64,000 nt of DNA. It comes from Microbacterium galbinum (GTDB lineage Bacteria; Actinomycetota; Actinomycetes; Actinomycetales; Microbacteriaceae). Both the position numbers and the translations under genes were made by a program. The stretch is taken from positions 558,001 through 622,000 of the forward strand of contig NZ_CP078077.1 of the NCBI RefSeq assembly GCF_023101185.1. Reading direction: 5' to 3'. How positions within the stretch are numbered: position 1 is the stretch's first letter; every line of letters starts with the position of its first letter. Positions 19,892-28,749 of this stretch are shown here, in pieces. The notes beneath the pieces were generated by a model, which saw only the letters and a list, made by a program, of their open reading frames with translations, ran no database searches and was not told the origin of the DNA.

Positions 19892-21265
19892 TCACTCCCC
19901 GCGGGAGACGCGCACCATCTCGTCACGCGGCACGACCTTGACGCGCGCCCGCTCGTGCGGAGCACCCAGGGCGATCTCGTGCTCGTCGAGACGGTGCCAG
20001 CCGTCGAGATCGGTCCACTTCACGTCGCGCTCCTCGAGCAGCGCCGGGATGGCCTCCTCCGAGGGGTCCTCCGGGTGCCACCACGAGCCCTGGTCGTTGA
20101 TGATGTGACGCACGGTCTCCATCGCGTCGGACTTGGTGTGGCCGATGAGCCCGACCGGTCCGCGCTTGATCCAGCCGGTCGCGTAGATGCCGGGAACCTT
20201 CTCGTTCGAGTCCTTCGCGAGCACCTGCCCCTCGCGGTTCGGGATCACGCCGTGCTTCTTGTCGAAGGGCACGCCGGGCAGCGGCGAGCCGAAGTAGCCG
20301 ATCGCGCGGTACAGCGCCTGGATCGGCAGCTCGCGCATCTCGCCGGTGCCGATCGCGCCGCCCTGCCCGTCGGGCTGGGTGCGCTCGTAGACGAGCGCCG
20401 CGACGCGACCGCTGTCGTCGGTGCGCACCTCGACCGGGCGCGCCCAGAAGTGCAGGTGCAGGCGACGGGATGCCGTTCCGCCGGCGTTGTTGACCGAGTC
20501 GAGCTTGCGCCACGACTGCAGGATGCGGTCGATGACCATGACCTGCTTGTTGCTCGCGACGGCATCCTTGGCGGCATCGTCGTAGTCGAAGTCCTCGTCG
20601 TAGACGACCATGTCGACGTCGCGCAGCTCGCCGAGCTCGCGCAGCTCGAGCGGGGTGAACTTCACCTGCGCCGGGCCCCGGCGTCCGAAGACGTGCACGT
20701 CGGTGACCGCGCTGGACTTCATGCCCTCGTAGACGTTCTCGGGCACCTCGGTGACGAGCAGGTCCTCGGCGTGCTTGGCGAGCATGCGCGACACGTCGAG
20801 CGCGACGTTGCCGTTGCCGAGCACGGCGACGGACGCCGCGTCGAGCGGCCACTCGCGCGGCACGTCGGGGTGCCCGTCGAACCAGCTGACGTAGTCGGCC
20901 GCACCGTAGGAGGCGACCGCGTCGATGCCGGGGATGTCGAGAGAGGTGTCGCGGATCGCGCCGGTCGCGAAGATCACGGCGTTGTAGTGCTTCTTGAGGT
21001 CGTCGAGCGTGATGTCCTCGCCGAAGCGCACGTTGCCGAACAGGCGGATGTCCCCGCGGTCGAGCACATCGCGCAGCGCGTTGATGATGCCCTTGATGCG
21101 GGGATGATCGGGGGCGACGCCGTAGCGGACCAGACCATAGGGCGCCGGCAGCTGCTCGAACAGGTCGATCGAGACGTCGAACTTGCGCTCGGCCTTCAGC
21201 AGCAGGTCGGCCGCGTAGATCCCGGCGGGTCCTGCACCGACGATGGCCAGTCTGAGCTTGGTCAT
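19892..21265 (-). CDS. Ferredoxin--NADP(+) reductase, FprA type
   Basis: 457-residue flavoprotein of the adrenodoxin-reductase/FprA family that moves electrons between NADPH and ferredoxin. The FAD-binding GAGPAG (residues 10-15) is followed by the family hallmark APYGLVRYGVAPDHPRIK. GNGNVALDV is the NADPH-binding turn, and the C-terminal ATGWIKRGPVGLIGHTKSDA is diagnostic. The ATG at 21265 is preceded by AAAGGACCTCC. Its place next to menaquinone genes suggests a redox role, but a partner ferredoxin is not in the window. Confidence 0.95.
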   Translation of the reverse strand: MTKLRLAIVGAGPAGIYAADLLLKAERKFDVSIDLFEQLPAPYGLVRYGVAPDHPRIKGIINALRDVLDRGDIRLFGNVRFGEDITLDDLKKHYNAVIFATGAIRDTSLDIPGIDAVASYGAADYVSWFDGHPDVPREWPLDAASVAVLGNGNVALDVSRMLAKHAEDLLVTEVPENVYEGMKSSAVTDVHVFGRRGPAQVKFTPLELRELGELRDVDMVVYDEDFDYDDAAKDAVASNKQVMVIDRILQSWRKLDSVNNAGGTASRRLHLHFWARPVEVRTDDSGRVAALVYERTQPDGQGGAIGTGEMRELPIQALYRAIGYFGSPLPGVPFDKKHGVIPNREGQVLAKDSNEKVPGIYATGWIKRGPVGLIGHTKSDAMETVRHIINDQGSWWHPEDPSEEAIPALLEERDVKWTDLDGWHRLDEHEIALGAPHERARVKVVPRDEMVRVSRGE

Positions 21266-21328
21266 GGAGGTCCTTTCGTATGCCGTCGCGTGAGCCGCAC
21301 AGCCGCGCCCGTCCGGACGCGGCGCCGG

Positions 21329-22390
21329 TCAGCTGGAGCGTTCGGCGAGGGTCTCGGCGAAGCGCGTCAGCGCCTCGCGCACGGTGCCCCGGGGCAGCGG
21401 TGCGAGCGCGGCGATCGCGTCGCGCGTCCACGTCAGGGCGAGATCGAGGGTCTTCTGCGTCGCCGCGTGGTCGCGCAGCTCGGCGAGCGGTCCGTCGAGG
21501 ATCGCGGGGTCCTCGCCGTCGGCGATGCGCACGACTCCCGCGTCGATGCGGGCGGCGAGGTCGGCGGCATCCGCGTCGTCCTGCGCCTTCAGCAGCAGGT
21601 ACGGCATGGTGGGCACGCCCGCGCGCAGGTCGGTGCCGGGGACCTTGCCGGTGTCCTCCGGCTTGGCCGACAGGTCGATGACGTCGTCGAGCAGCTGGAA
21701 CGCCACGCCGATCTTCTCGCCGTAGACCCGCAGCGGCTCCTCGTACTCGCTCGGCGCGTTCGAGAAGATCACCCCGCCCTGCGTCGCGGCGGCGATCAGC
21801 GAGCCGGTCTTGTCGGCGAGCACCTGGATGTAGAAGTCGATGGGGTCGTCGTCGGGCTGCGCGCCGAGCGTCTCGTGCATCTGCCCCAGGACGAGGCGCT
21901 CGAACGTGTCGGCCTGCAGGCGGATCGCCCGCTCGCCGAGACGCGACATGAGCTGGCTGGCCCGCGAGAAGAGGATGTCACCGGTGAGGATGGCGATGTT
22001 GTTGCCCCACACGGCGTGCGCGGCGGGAACCCCGCGGCGGCGGTCGGCTCCGTCCATGACGTCGTCGTGGTAGAGCGAGCCGAGGTGCGTGATCTCGAGC
22101 GCCTTGGCGACGTCGATCACCTTCTCGGTGTTGCCGTCGCCGAGCTGGGCGGCGAGGAGCGTCAGCACCGGACGGATGCGCTTGCCCCCGGCCTCGTACA
22201 GGTACCGGCTCGCGGCGTCGGCGAGGGGATCGGCGACGCGCACGTCTTCGGCCAATCCGGTCTCGACGAGCTCGAGCCCGTCTTCGATCGCGCGCGCGAC
22301 GCGCCGCGCAGCAGGACCGATGAAGACACGGTCGCTGAAACCCAGACGGCTCGCCAGTCGCGATCCCGGGGCTACGGGGCTCGAAGTCAC
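21329..22390 (-). CDS. Long-chain polyprenyl diphosphate synthase
   Basis: 353 residues of the trans-isoprenyl diphosphate synthase family. The first aspartate-rich motif is DDVMD (109-113) and the second is DDVID (235-239); GGKRIRP binds the isopentenyl diphosphate. The bulky residues upstream of the first motif and the neighbours (menG on one side, menF and menD nearby) suggest it makes the menaquinone side chain, as a HepT/IspB-like enzyme. The start is GTG 22390 with TAGGCT (22397-22402) six bases upstream, so it is probably leaderless. Confidence 0.93.
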   Translation of the reverse strand: MTSSPVAPGSRLASRLGFSDRVFIGPAARRVARAIEDGLELVETGLAEDVRVADPLADAASRYLYEAGGKRIRPVLTLLAAQLGDGNTEKVIDVAKALEITHLGSLYHDDVMDGADRRRGVPAAHAVWGNNIAILTGDILFSRASQLMSRLGERAIRLQADTFERLVLGQMHETLGAQPDDDPIDFYIQVLADKTGSLIAAATQGGVIFSNAPSEYEEPLRVYGEKIGVAFQLLDDVIDLSAKPEDTGKVPGTDLRAGVPTMPYLLLKAQDDADAADLAARIDAGVVRIADGEDPAILDGPLAELRDHAATQKTLDLALTWTRDAIAALAPLPRGTVREALTRFAETLAERSS

Positions 22391-22410
22391 GTTGTCAGCC
22401 TACCGTCGTC

Positions 22411-23142
22411 TCAGGCGGGCTTTCGCGCCCGGTGCAGGGCGACGATCCCGAAGGTGAGGTTGCGGTACGCGACGTCGATCCAGCCGGCCTCGCGGATCCA
22501 CTCGGCCAGGCGCTTCTGGTCGGGCCAGGCCGCGATCGACTCGTTGAGGTAGTCGTAGGCTTCGCCGTTGGTGCCGGCGACGCGGGCGACGCGCGGCAGC
22601 ACCTGCGCGTTGTAGAAGCGGTACGCGCCGCGGAAGAGCGGAGCGGGGGGCGTGGAGAACTCGTTGATCACGAGACGCCCGCCCGGCTTGGTGACACGGA
22701 ACAGCTCGCGCAGCGCCTTCTTCGGGTCGTTGACGTTGCGCAGCGCGTACGACATGGTGACGGCGTCGAACTCGTCGTCGCCGAACGGCAGCGCGGTGGC
22801 ATCGGCCTGCACGAAGGAGAGGTTGCGCATCGACCCGTGGCGGCGCTCGCCCTCGGCGAGCATGCCCGGCGAGAAGTCCGCGGCGACCACCCGGGCGCCG
22901 CTGCGGGCGAGGGATGCCGACGACGACGCCGTGCCCGCCCCCAGATCGAGAATGCGCTCCCCCGGCTTCGGCGCGACGGCGCGCGTCGTCGCCGCTCGCC
23001 ACAGCACATCGTTGCCGAAGGTCATGGCGGTGTTCGTGCGGTCGTACCCGGCCGCCACCTGGTCGAACATGCCGCTGACGCGCGCGGGGTCCTTGCCGAG
23101 ATCGGCGCGGTTGGGCTCGCTGCGGGGGTCGTTCGAGGTCAC
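22411..23142 (-). CDS. menG: Demethylmenaquinone methyltransferase
   Basis: 243-residue class I SAM-dependent methyltransferase of the UbiE/MenG family, which carries out the last step of menaquinone synthesis. It shows FDQVAAGYDRTN, the SAM motif LDLGAGTASSS (64-74), the post-I acid AADFS and the family phrase MSYALRNVNDPKKALRE. The start is GTG 23142 with TAGACT (23149-23154) six bases upstream, so it is probably leaderless. The polyprenyl synthase gene follows 20 bases later. Confidence 0.95.
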   Translation of the reverse strand: MTSNDPRSEPNRADLGKDPARVSGMFDQVAAGYDRTNTAMTFGNDVLWRAATTRAVAPKPGERILDLGAGTASSSASLARSGARVVAADFSPGMLAEGERRHGSMRNLSFVQADATALPFGDDEFDAVTMSYALRNVNDPKKALRELFRVTKPGGRLVINEFSTPPAPLFRGAYRFYNAQVLPRVARVAGTNGEAYDYLNESIAAWPDQKRLAEWIREAGWIDVAYRNLTFGIVALHRARKPA

Positions 23143-23151
23143 CGGATCAGT

Positions 23152-23745
23152 CTAGGCGTCGGGTCTGTGCGCATTCTGCGGGTTGACAGGTTCGAACCCG
23201 TGCAGGTCGAACGACTCGAGCAGGTCGAGCCATCGATCCGCCGTCGCATCGTCGAAGGGCGCGACCCGGGCACGCACCCGCTCCTCGAGGTCGAGCGCCA
23301 GCGCCTCCAGCCGCGCCATGATCTCGGGCGGATACCCGTAGCGCGCGCTGTGCTCCGCCCACTCGTCGCGGTCGTCGACCCAGGTGCCGCGCTCGCCCTC
23401 GACGCGCACGACGTCGAGATCCATGTCGATGCCGGTCGCGAGCAGCGGATCGTCGCTCCAGCGCACGTCCCAACCGAGATCGACGTAGATGCGCATGCCC
23501 TTCGAATGCCCCCGGTTCACCGTCAGGGCGAAGTCGCCCTGGTGCGGGATCAGGGTCACGTTCGGGCCGCCGGCGAGGTAGTCCCGCCCCGGACGACTGC
23601 TGCGCCATCCGGCGGGCTGCCCCACCCAGTCACCCCAGGCATCCGCCCCGAGGTACACGCTCTCGTGGCGCCAGTGCGGAGACCCGTCCCACTTTCGCCA
23701 CTGCACGATCATCGGGGTTCCCACGGCGGGACGGGCATCGCTCAT
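23152..23745 (-). CDS. DUF402 family protein
   Basis: 197 residues. The DUF402 fold is seen in phrases like MRIYVDLGWDVRWSDD and DMDLDVVRVEG, where acidic and aromatic residues form the metal site, plus VDDRDEWAEHSARYGYPPE. Characterised relatives hydrolyse nucleoside diphosphates or act in fosfomycin synthesis (FomD-like); the substrate here is unknown. The ATG at 23745 is six bases from TAGGCT (23752-23757), hence probably leaderless. It is divergent from menF and ten bases upstream of menG. Confidence 0.88.
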   Translation of the reverse strand: MSDARPAVGTPMIVQWRKWDGSPHWRHESVYLGADAWGDWVGQPAGWRSSRPGRDYLAGGPNVTLIPHQGDFALTVNRGHSKGMRIYVDLGWDVRWSDDPLLATGIDMDLDVVRVEGERGTWVDDRDEWAEHSARYGYPPEIMARLEALALDLEERVRARVAPFDDATADRWLDLLESFDLHGFEPVNPQNAHRPDA

Positions 23746-23751
23746 GCGCTC

Positions 23752-23775
23752 AGCCTAGAACGCAGAGATTAGGCT
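23752..23775. promoter_or_regulatory. Back-to-back leaderless promoters of the DUF402 gene and menF
   Basis: TAGGCT on the minus strand (23752-23757) and TAGGCT on the plus strand (23770-23775) stand 12 bp apart and point outward, each six bases from its start codon. The -35 region of one must overlap the -10 region of the other, so the two are likely to exclude each other. Confidence 0.65.
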
Positions 23776-23781
23776 GGAGCC

Positions 23782-25041
23782 GTGAGCAGCGCGCTGGTCG
23801 TGGAGACCCGAGAGATCGATCCGATCGAAGACCTCCTGGCATCGGCCTCCCCCTCCCGCCCCCTCGCCTGGCTGCGCCGCGGAGACGGCATCGTGGCCGT
23901 CGGCGAGCCCCTGCGCGAGCTGCGTGCCTCGGCCGGAGCGAACGGCCTGCGCAGCGCCGCCCTCGCCACCGCCTGGCGCCGCCTCGCGTCCACCGCGCGC
24001 ATCGACGACCCGGTCGGCCTGCCCGGCACCGGGCTCGTCGCCTTCGGCGCCCTCGCGTTCGACGAGCGCTCGTCGAGCGACAGCGTGCTGGTCATCCCCT
24101 CGCAGGTGATCGGACGCCACGGCGACCGGTTCTGGCGCACGACCATCGGATACGCCGACGACAACGCGGATGCCGTCGCCCCGAGCACCGTCGCGGATCA
24201 CCCGTACGGACCGCACTGGGCCGGCACCGTCGGCCCCGGTGCGCAGACGCCCCAGGGCTACCAGGACTCGGTGCGCCAGGCGCTCGGCCGGATCGCCGCG
24301 GGTGAGCTGAGCAAGGTCGTGCTCGCGCGCGACCTCACCGGCAGCATCCCCGCAGGCTCCGACCTGCGCCGTCTCGTGCGCGCGCTGTCGACCGGATACC
24401 CCGACACCTGGGCGTTCGCGGTCGACGGATTGATCGGCGCGAGCCCCGAGACCCTCGTCACGGTGCACGAGCGCACGGTCACCGCGCGCGTGCTCGCGGG
24501 CACCGCGGGTCGCGGAGCGGATGCCGACGCCGACACCGCCGTCTCGGCCGCCCTCGCTTCGAGCACCAAGGACCTCGACGAACATCAGTACGCGGTGCAG
24601 AGCGTGCTCGCCTCGCTGCGCCCGCACACCCGGGCGCTGGCGGCGAGCGAGCAGCCGTTCCTGCTGAAGCTGCCGAACCTGTTCCACCTCGCGACCGACG
24701 TGGAGGGCGAGCTGGCGGAGGGCGAATCGGCGCTCGACCTGGTCGGGGCGCTGCATCCGACCGCGGCCGTGGCCGGCACCCCGACGACGATCGCCATCGG
24801 CGTGATCCGCGAGCTGGAGCCCTTCGACCGCGGGCGCTACGCGGGCCCGGTCGGATGGGTGGATGCCGCGGGCAACGGCGAGTGGGCGATCGCGCTGCGC
24901 TGCGCCCAGTTCACCGCGACCGACGACGACATCGCCGTGACCGCTTATGCGGGCGCGGGCATCGTCGCAGGCTCCGACCCCGAGTCGGAGCTGCTCGAGA
25001 CCCGGGTGAAGTTCCGCCCGCTGGTCGACGCCCTGGCCTGA
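23782..25041 (+). CDS. menF: Isochorismate synthase
   Basis: 419-residue chorismate-utilising enzyme that converts chorismate to isochorismate, the entry step to menaquinone. The C-terminal catalytic half has ELSKVVLARDL, SPETLVTVH, GTAGRG, DLDEHQYAVQSV, LHPTAAVAGTP and the closing YAGAGIVAGSDPESELLETRVKF (spread over about residues 172-411). The start is a GTG six bases behind TAGGCT with no Shine-Dalgarno. An isochorismate synthase can also feed siderophores, but the neighbouring men genes favour menaquinone. Confidence 0.93.
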   Translation: MSSALVVETREIDPIEDLLASASPSRPLAWLRRGDGIVAVGEPLRELRASAGANGLRSAALATAWRRLASTARIDDPVGLPGTGLVAFGALAFDERSSSDSVLVIPSQVIGRHGDRFWRTTIGYADDNADAVAPSTVADHPYGPHWAGTVGPGAQTPQGYQDSVRQALGRIAAGELSKVVLARDLTGSIPAGSDLRRLVRALSTGYPDTWAFAVDGLIGASPETLVTVHERTVTARVLAGTAGRGADADADTAVSAALASSTKDLDEHQYAVQSVLASLRPHTRALAASEQPFLLKLPNLFHLATDVEGELAEGESALDLVGALHPTAAVAGTPTTIAIGVIRELEPFDRGRYAGPVGWVDAAGNGEWAIALRCAQFTATDDDIAVTAYAGAGIVAGSDPESELLETRVKFRPLVDALA

Positions 25042-25067
25042 ACGGGCCTCAGCGCCGCCCGCGGGGC

Positions 25068-25910
25068 TCAACTCGCGGCGAGCCGCTTCTTCTCGACCTC
25101 GACGTCGAAGTCGGCGACCGGCCACTGCGGGTCGATGTCCTCCAGCGCCGCGAGCAGCAGTTCCTGCACCGCGAGGCGCGCGTACCATTTGCGGTTCGCG
25201 GGTACGACGTGCCAGGGCGCGATCTCGGTCGAGGTGCGCTCGAACACCGTCTGATACGCCCGCATGTACTCGGGCCAGACGAGCCGCTCGTCGACGTCGC
25301 CGGGGTTGTACTTCCAGTGCTTGTCGGGGCGCTCGAGACGTTCCATGAGCCGCGACTTCTGCTCTTCGGGCGAGATGTGCAGCATGACCTTCACGATGCG
25401 GATGCCGGAGGCCGCGGCATCCGCCTCGAACGCGTTGATCGCGTCGTAGCGCCGCTCGATCTCCTCGGGCGGCGCGAGGGCACGCACGCGCCCGATCAGC
25501 ACGTCCTCGTAGTGCGAGCGGTCGAAGACGCCGATGAACCCGGGCTCGGGCAGCCGCTTCTCGATGCGCCAGAGGAAGTCGTGCGCGCGCTCCTCGTCGG
25601 TCGGGGCCTTGAACGCCGCGAGCGAGACGCCCTGCGGGTCGACCCCGCCCACGACGTGCCGCACGATGCCGCCCTTGCCCGCCGAGTCCATGGCCTGCAG
25701 CACGAGCAGCACGGCATCCGTCGCGGTGCCGGTGCGACTCTCGGCGAACAGGCGCTCCTGCAGATCGTTGAGCGCGACCAGTCCCTCGGCGAGGTCGCGG
25801 GCGCCGTCGGCTTTGTGCCCGTGATAGCCGGGCGTGCTCTCGGCATCGACGTCGTCGAGACGGAAGCCGTCGCCGACGCGGAGGGTCTCGGTCCACTGGT
25901 GAGCGTTCAT
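25068..25910 (-). CDS. Polyphosphate kinase 2 family protein
   Basis: 280 residues of the PPK2 family, which transfers phosphate between polyphosphate and nucleotides. The Walker A-like AMDSAGKGG (about 73-81) and Walker B GVFDRSHYEDVL (about 127-138) are present, as is the lid region with SPEEQKSRLMERLERPDKHWKY. The length matches the class that uses AMP or ADP, but the class cannot be fixed by eye. The frame stays open far upstream; ATG 25910 (MNAHQWTETL) is where family similarity begins. It converges with menF at 26 bases. Confidence 0.93.
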   Translation of the reverse strand: MNAHQWTETLRVGDGFRLDDVDAESTPGYHGHKADGARDLAEGLVALNDLQERLFAESRTGTATDAVLLVLQAMDSAGKGGIVRHVVGGVDPQGVSLAAFKAPTDEERAHDFLWRIEKRLPEPGFIGVFDRSHYEDVLIGRVRALAPPEEIERRYDAINAFEADAAASGIRIVKVMLHISPEEQKSRLMERLERPDKHWKYNPGDVDERLVWPEYMRAYQTVFERTSTEIAPWHVVPANRKWYARLAVQELLLAALEDIDPQWPVADFDVEVEKKRLAAS

Positions 25911-25958
25911 CTGCTCATGATGGCCGAGTCGCGGGCATCCGCGCACGTCTCGATCTGC

Positions 25959-26018
25959 ACCGATCGGTGGGAAATGTCGGTCACCGGGCGGCAGAACCGA
26001 CATTTCGCACCGGTCGGT
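25959..26018. repeat. Large near-perfect inverted repeat upstream of PPK2
   Basis: Two 23-bp arms (25959-25981 and 25996-26018) are reverse complements except for one G-U-type and one true mismatch; the core is GAAATGTCGGT/ACCGACATTTC. The loop is 14 nt. It lies downstream of menD and about 50 bases upstream of the PPK2 start. No T-run follows on either strand. It could be a terminator-like stem, an operator or a dispersed REP-like palindrome. Confidence 0.7.
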
Positions 26019-26050
26019 GGCATGGGCAGCGAGCGGTGGGGCTCTGCGGG

Positions 26051-26095
26051 CGAGACACTCCGCGGCGAGACGCTCCGCGGACGAGACGCTCCGCG
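26051..26095. repeat. Short tandem repeat after menD
   Basis: Three copies of CGAGACRCTCCGCG start at 26051, 26066 and 26082, a period of 15-16 bases, in the gap just before the menD stop codon. No function is visible. Confidence 0.6.
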
Positions 26096-26104
26096 CGCGG
26101 CACC

Positions 26105-27814
26105 TCAGCGCGCGAGCGGAACCTCGATGAGCTGACGGCCGCCGACGGGACGGGTGAGCACCTGGTCGAGCGCGGTGCGGGTCGTCACGCGCTGGTACTC
26201 CCAGCCGTAGGCGAGGGCGAGGTGCTCGAGGCGCACCTGGTGCGGCGTGTAGAACGCGCGGTCGAGGTCGGCGGCCGGGGCGACCTGCGCCACCTCGAGT
26301 CCGTCGAAGATCGTGCCCCCGCCGTCGTTGCCGACGATGACCTGCAGACGCGGCTCGGTCTCGTCGGGCGGCAGCAACAGTGCTCCCACATCGTGCAACA
26401 GGGTGAGGTCGCCGAGCAGCACCCGGGTCACGCCCGGCGCTCCCCCCGCCTGGCTCGCGAGGGCGACGCCGGTCGCGGTCGCGATCGTGCCGTCGATGCC
26501 CGCGAGACCGCGGTTGGCGTGCACGGGGATCTTCTTGCCACCGAGCACCGCATCGGCCACGCGCACGAGACGCGACGACCCGAACACGAGCCGGTCGTGC
26601 GGCCACGTCGCCCGCCACACCGCATCGACGAGCAGCTCGCGATCGAGCGGTCGACGCACGGCTTCGAGCTCGGCCTGGACCGCGTCGCGTCGGGTCGCGG
26701 AGTCGGCGGACGCCAGGCCGTCATGATCCGGAGCCCGCTCGCTGAGGTCGACGGCCTGCGCGGCGGACGCCTCGAGCCAGGCTCCGAGCCAGGTCCGATC
26801 GGCGGCACGGTCGTCATCGTTCGATGGCGCGGCGACGACGACGGATGCCGCAGGCCGCGAGCGGTGGTTCAGGTCGAGCTCCTCGCCGCCGTGCCGCACC
26901 GCGATGACCTCGACCTCGGGTCGCGTGAGGAGCGCCGCGACCTCGCGGCTGAGGGTGGGATGCCCCAGCACGACCGCACGTTCGACGGCGCCGCCGAGCT
27001 CCGTGCGGCGCAGCAGCGCGCGATAACCGTGCACGAGGTGACGGCCGAACCGGGCACCCGACACGATCTCGGCGATCAGCGGCCACGACCCGGCGTGGGC
27101 GATCTCCTCGGCATCGGGCCCGGCATCCGCTCCCGCGATCACGACCGTGCGGGGTCCGCGCGCGAGCACGACGGCCTCGCCCCGTGCGGGCATCGGAGCT
27201 GCGCCGGGAGTGACGGGGGTGACGACCGGTTCGCCCGACAGCGGCTCGCGCGCGGGCAGGTTCAGATGCACGGGGCCCGCGACTCCGGGAAGGCCGTGCG
27301 GGGCGTCCGCGCCGAGCGCGATCGCGACCGCGCGGATGGCGAGGCCCGACCAGTCGTCCCCGGACCCCGACTCACCGGGAACGGGAGCGTCAATGCTCTC
27401 ACGCGCCCAGGGTGCGAACATGCCGGGCTGGGTCGTCGCCTGGTTGGCGCCGATTCCGCGCAGCTCGGGCGGACGATCGGCGGTCAGCAGCAGCAGCGGG
27501 ACTCCGGCGTGGAACGCCTCCATCGCGGCCGGCAGCAGGTTGGCGGCCGCCGTGCCCGAGGTGCACAGCACCGCCGCCGGTACGCCGGTCTCGCGGGCGA
27601 GCCCCAGGGCCGTGAAGCCGGCCACCCGCTCGTCGATCCGCACGTGCACGCGCAGGTCGCCGGTGTCGGCCAGACGCACCGCGGCGAGCGCGAGCGCCTG
27701 GGAGCGCGAACCGGGCGAGAGCACGAGATCGCGCACGCCGTGGGCGACCAGATCGGCGAGGAGGGATGCTGCGGCATCCGTCGCCGGCGACGCGGCCGGA
27801 CGCGGAAGGGTCAC
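26105..27814 (-). CDS. menD: SEPHCHC synthase
   Basis: 569-residue thiamine-diphosphate enzyme that joins 2-oxoglutarate-derived succinyl semialdehyde to isochorismate. The N-terminal LSPGSRSQALALA and RIDERVAGFTALGLA with CTSGTAAANLLPA are MenD hallmarks, and IVGNDGGGTIFDGL near the C-terminus is the cofactor site. It starts at GTG 27814, overlapping the stop of the upstream PLDc_N gene by four bases (GTGA), so the two are coupled. It works after MenF (23782-25041), which is encoded nearby on the other strand. Confidence 0.95.
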   Translation of the reverse strand: MTLPRPAASPATDAAASLLADLVAHGVRDLVLSPGSRSQALALAAVRLADTGDLRVHVRIDERVAGFTALGLARETGVPAAVLCTSGTAAANLLPAAMEAFHAGVPLLLLTADRPPELRGIGANQATTQPGMFAPWARESIDAPVPGESGSGDDWSGLAIRAVAIALGADAPHGLPGVAGPVHLNLPAREPLSGEPVVTPVTPGAAPMPARGEAVVLARGPRTVVIAGADAGPDAEEIAHAGSWPLIAEIVSGARFGRHLVHGYRALLRRTELGGAVERAVVLGHPTLSREVAALLTRPEVEVIAVRHGGEELDLNHRSRPAASVVVAAPSNDDDRAADRTWLGAWLEASAAQAVDLSERAPDHDGLASADSATRRDAVQAELEAVRRPLDRELLVDAVWRATWPHDRLVFGSSRLVRVADAVLGGKKIPVHANRGLAGIDGTIATATGVALASQAGGAPGVTRVLLGDLTLLHDVGALLLPPDETEPRLQVIVGNDGGGTIFDGLEVAQVAPAADLDRAFYTPHQVRLEHLALAYGWEYQRVTTRTALDQVLTRPVGGRQLIEVPLAR

Positions 27815-28209
27815 GGGCGGGGCTCGGGCGTCGCCCCGGGAGTGGAGCCGCTGTCGTTGTCGCCGTCGATCTGCGCCTCGTTCGCGGCATCCGTCTCGGC
27901 ATCGAGGCGTGCGAGTTCTTCTTCGAGACGAGCGATGCGGGCGTCCTGCTCGGTCTTGCTGATGCCGCGCAGGAACATCGGGTCGTCGTCGGGGGCGATC
28001 ACGCGCGCGGGACCGGGGTCGTTCTTGCGGCGTCGGCCGATCACGAACCAGAGGACCCCGCCGATGACGGGGAGGAGCACGACGATCAGGATCCAGATGC
28101 CCTTGCGCACACCACGGTGCCGCGTCGCCGGCTGCACTGCGCAGTCGACGATGCTGAACACCCAGAACACGGCGGCCAGGAAGCCGCCGATGATCAGTAG
28201 TCTCGCCAC
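27811..28209 (-). CDS. PLD nuclease N-terminal (PLDc_N) domain membrane protein
   Basis: 132 residues with two membrane spans (LLIIGGFLAAVFWVFSIVDC and GIWILIVVLLPVIGGVLWFVIG) of the PLDc_N type, then an acidic coiled tail (ARIARLEEELARLDAETDAAN). The catalytic HKD part of phospholipase D is absent, as in most stand-alone members; function unknown. The start is GTG 28209 with TACACT (28216-28221) six bases upstream, so it is probably leaderless. It is the promoter-proximal gene of a pair with menD, a linkage common in this family of bacteria. Confidence 0.88.
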   Translation of the reverse strand: MARLLIIGGFLAAVFWVFSIVDCAVQPATRHRGVRKGIWILIVVLLPVIGGVLWFVIGRRRKNDPGPARVIAPDDDPMFLRGISKTEQDARIARLEEELARLDAETDAANEAQIDGDNDSGSTPGATPEPRP

Positions 28210-28283
28210 CCCTCCAGTGTAAGCGGGTCGACGGACACGTGGCCCGGCGGGTGCAGAGGACCGCTTGTTAGACTTCGCGCACC

Positions 28284-28673
28284 ATGACGTCGACCCGGTC
28301 GCTGACCACCCTCTTCACCGCGCTGGGCCTCGCCCTGCTGCTGGTCGTGGGCGCCTGGTCGACCTCGCACGGCGAGGCCGATGTGCACGCGTCGCTCTGC
28401 CTGGCGTCGGGGGCCTCCGCGTCGGATGCCGGAGCCGGAGCGTCGCACCACGAGGAGGTCGCACCGGTCGATGCCTCCTCCTCGCACACCGCGGTGGCGG
28501 GCTTCGTCGTGCTCTGGTTCCTCGCACTCCTCGTGCTGCTCGTACGGATGCTGCGGCGCGGTCCCGGCATCCGGCTCCCGCGCGCGACCCTCGCCGTCGC
28601 CGCGCCGCGCGCCGGTCCCCGCCCGTCGCGCACCGCCCTCACCCTCACCGAGCTCTCGATCTCCCGCACCTGA
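28284..28673 (+). CDS. Small membrane protein upstream of the DsbA-like gene
   Basis: 129 residues with an N-terminal span (TTLFTALGLALLLVVGAW), a short outside segment containing one cysteine and ASHHEE, a second span (FVVLWFLALLVLLVRML) and a basic proline-rich tail. I recognise no family. The ATG is nine bases behind TAGACT, so it has almost no leader. The DsbA-like gene follows 76 bases later on the same strand, and the pair may act together at the membrane. Confidence 0.6.
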   Translation: MTSTRSLTTLFTALGLALLLVVGAWSTSHGEADVHASLCLASGASASDAGAGASHHEEVAPVDASSSHTAVAGFVVLWFLALLVLLVRMLRRGPGIRLPRATLAVAAPRAGPRPSRTALTLTELSISRT

Positions 28674-28749
28674 GCGACGACGCGTCGATCCGGCCGCTGC
28701 CCGCGGCATCCTCGTCCGTCGTTCCTCTTTCTCGTGTCTGGAGACACCC

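Noticed and set aside
26051..26095. Possible CRISPR array (also 56705-56753)
   Set aside because: The repeats are 13-15 bp with no spacers between them and no cas genes are nearby.
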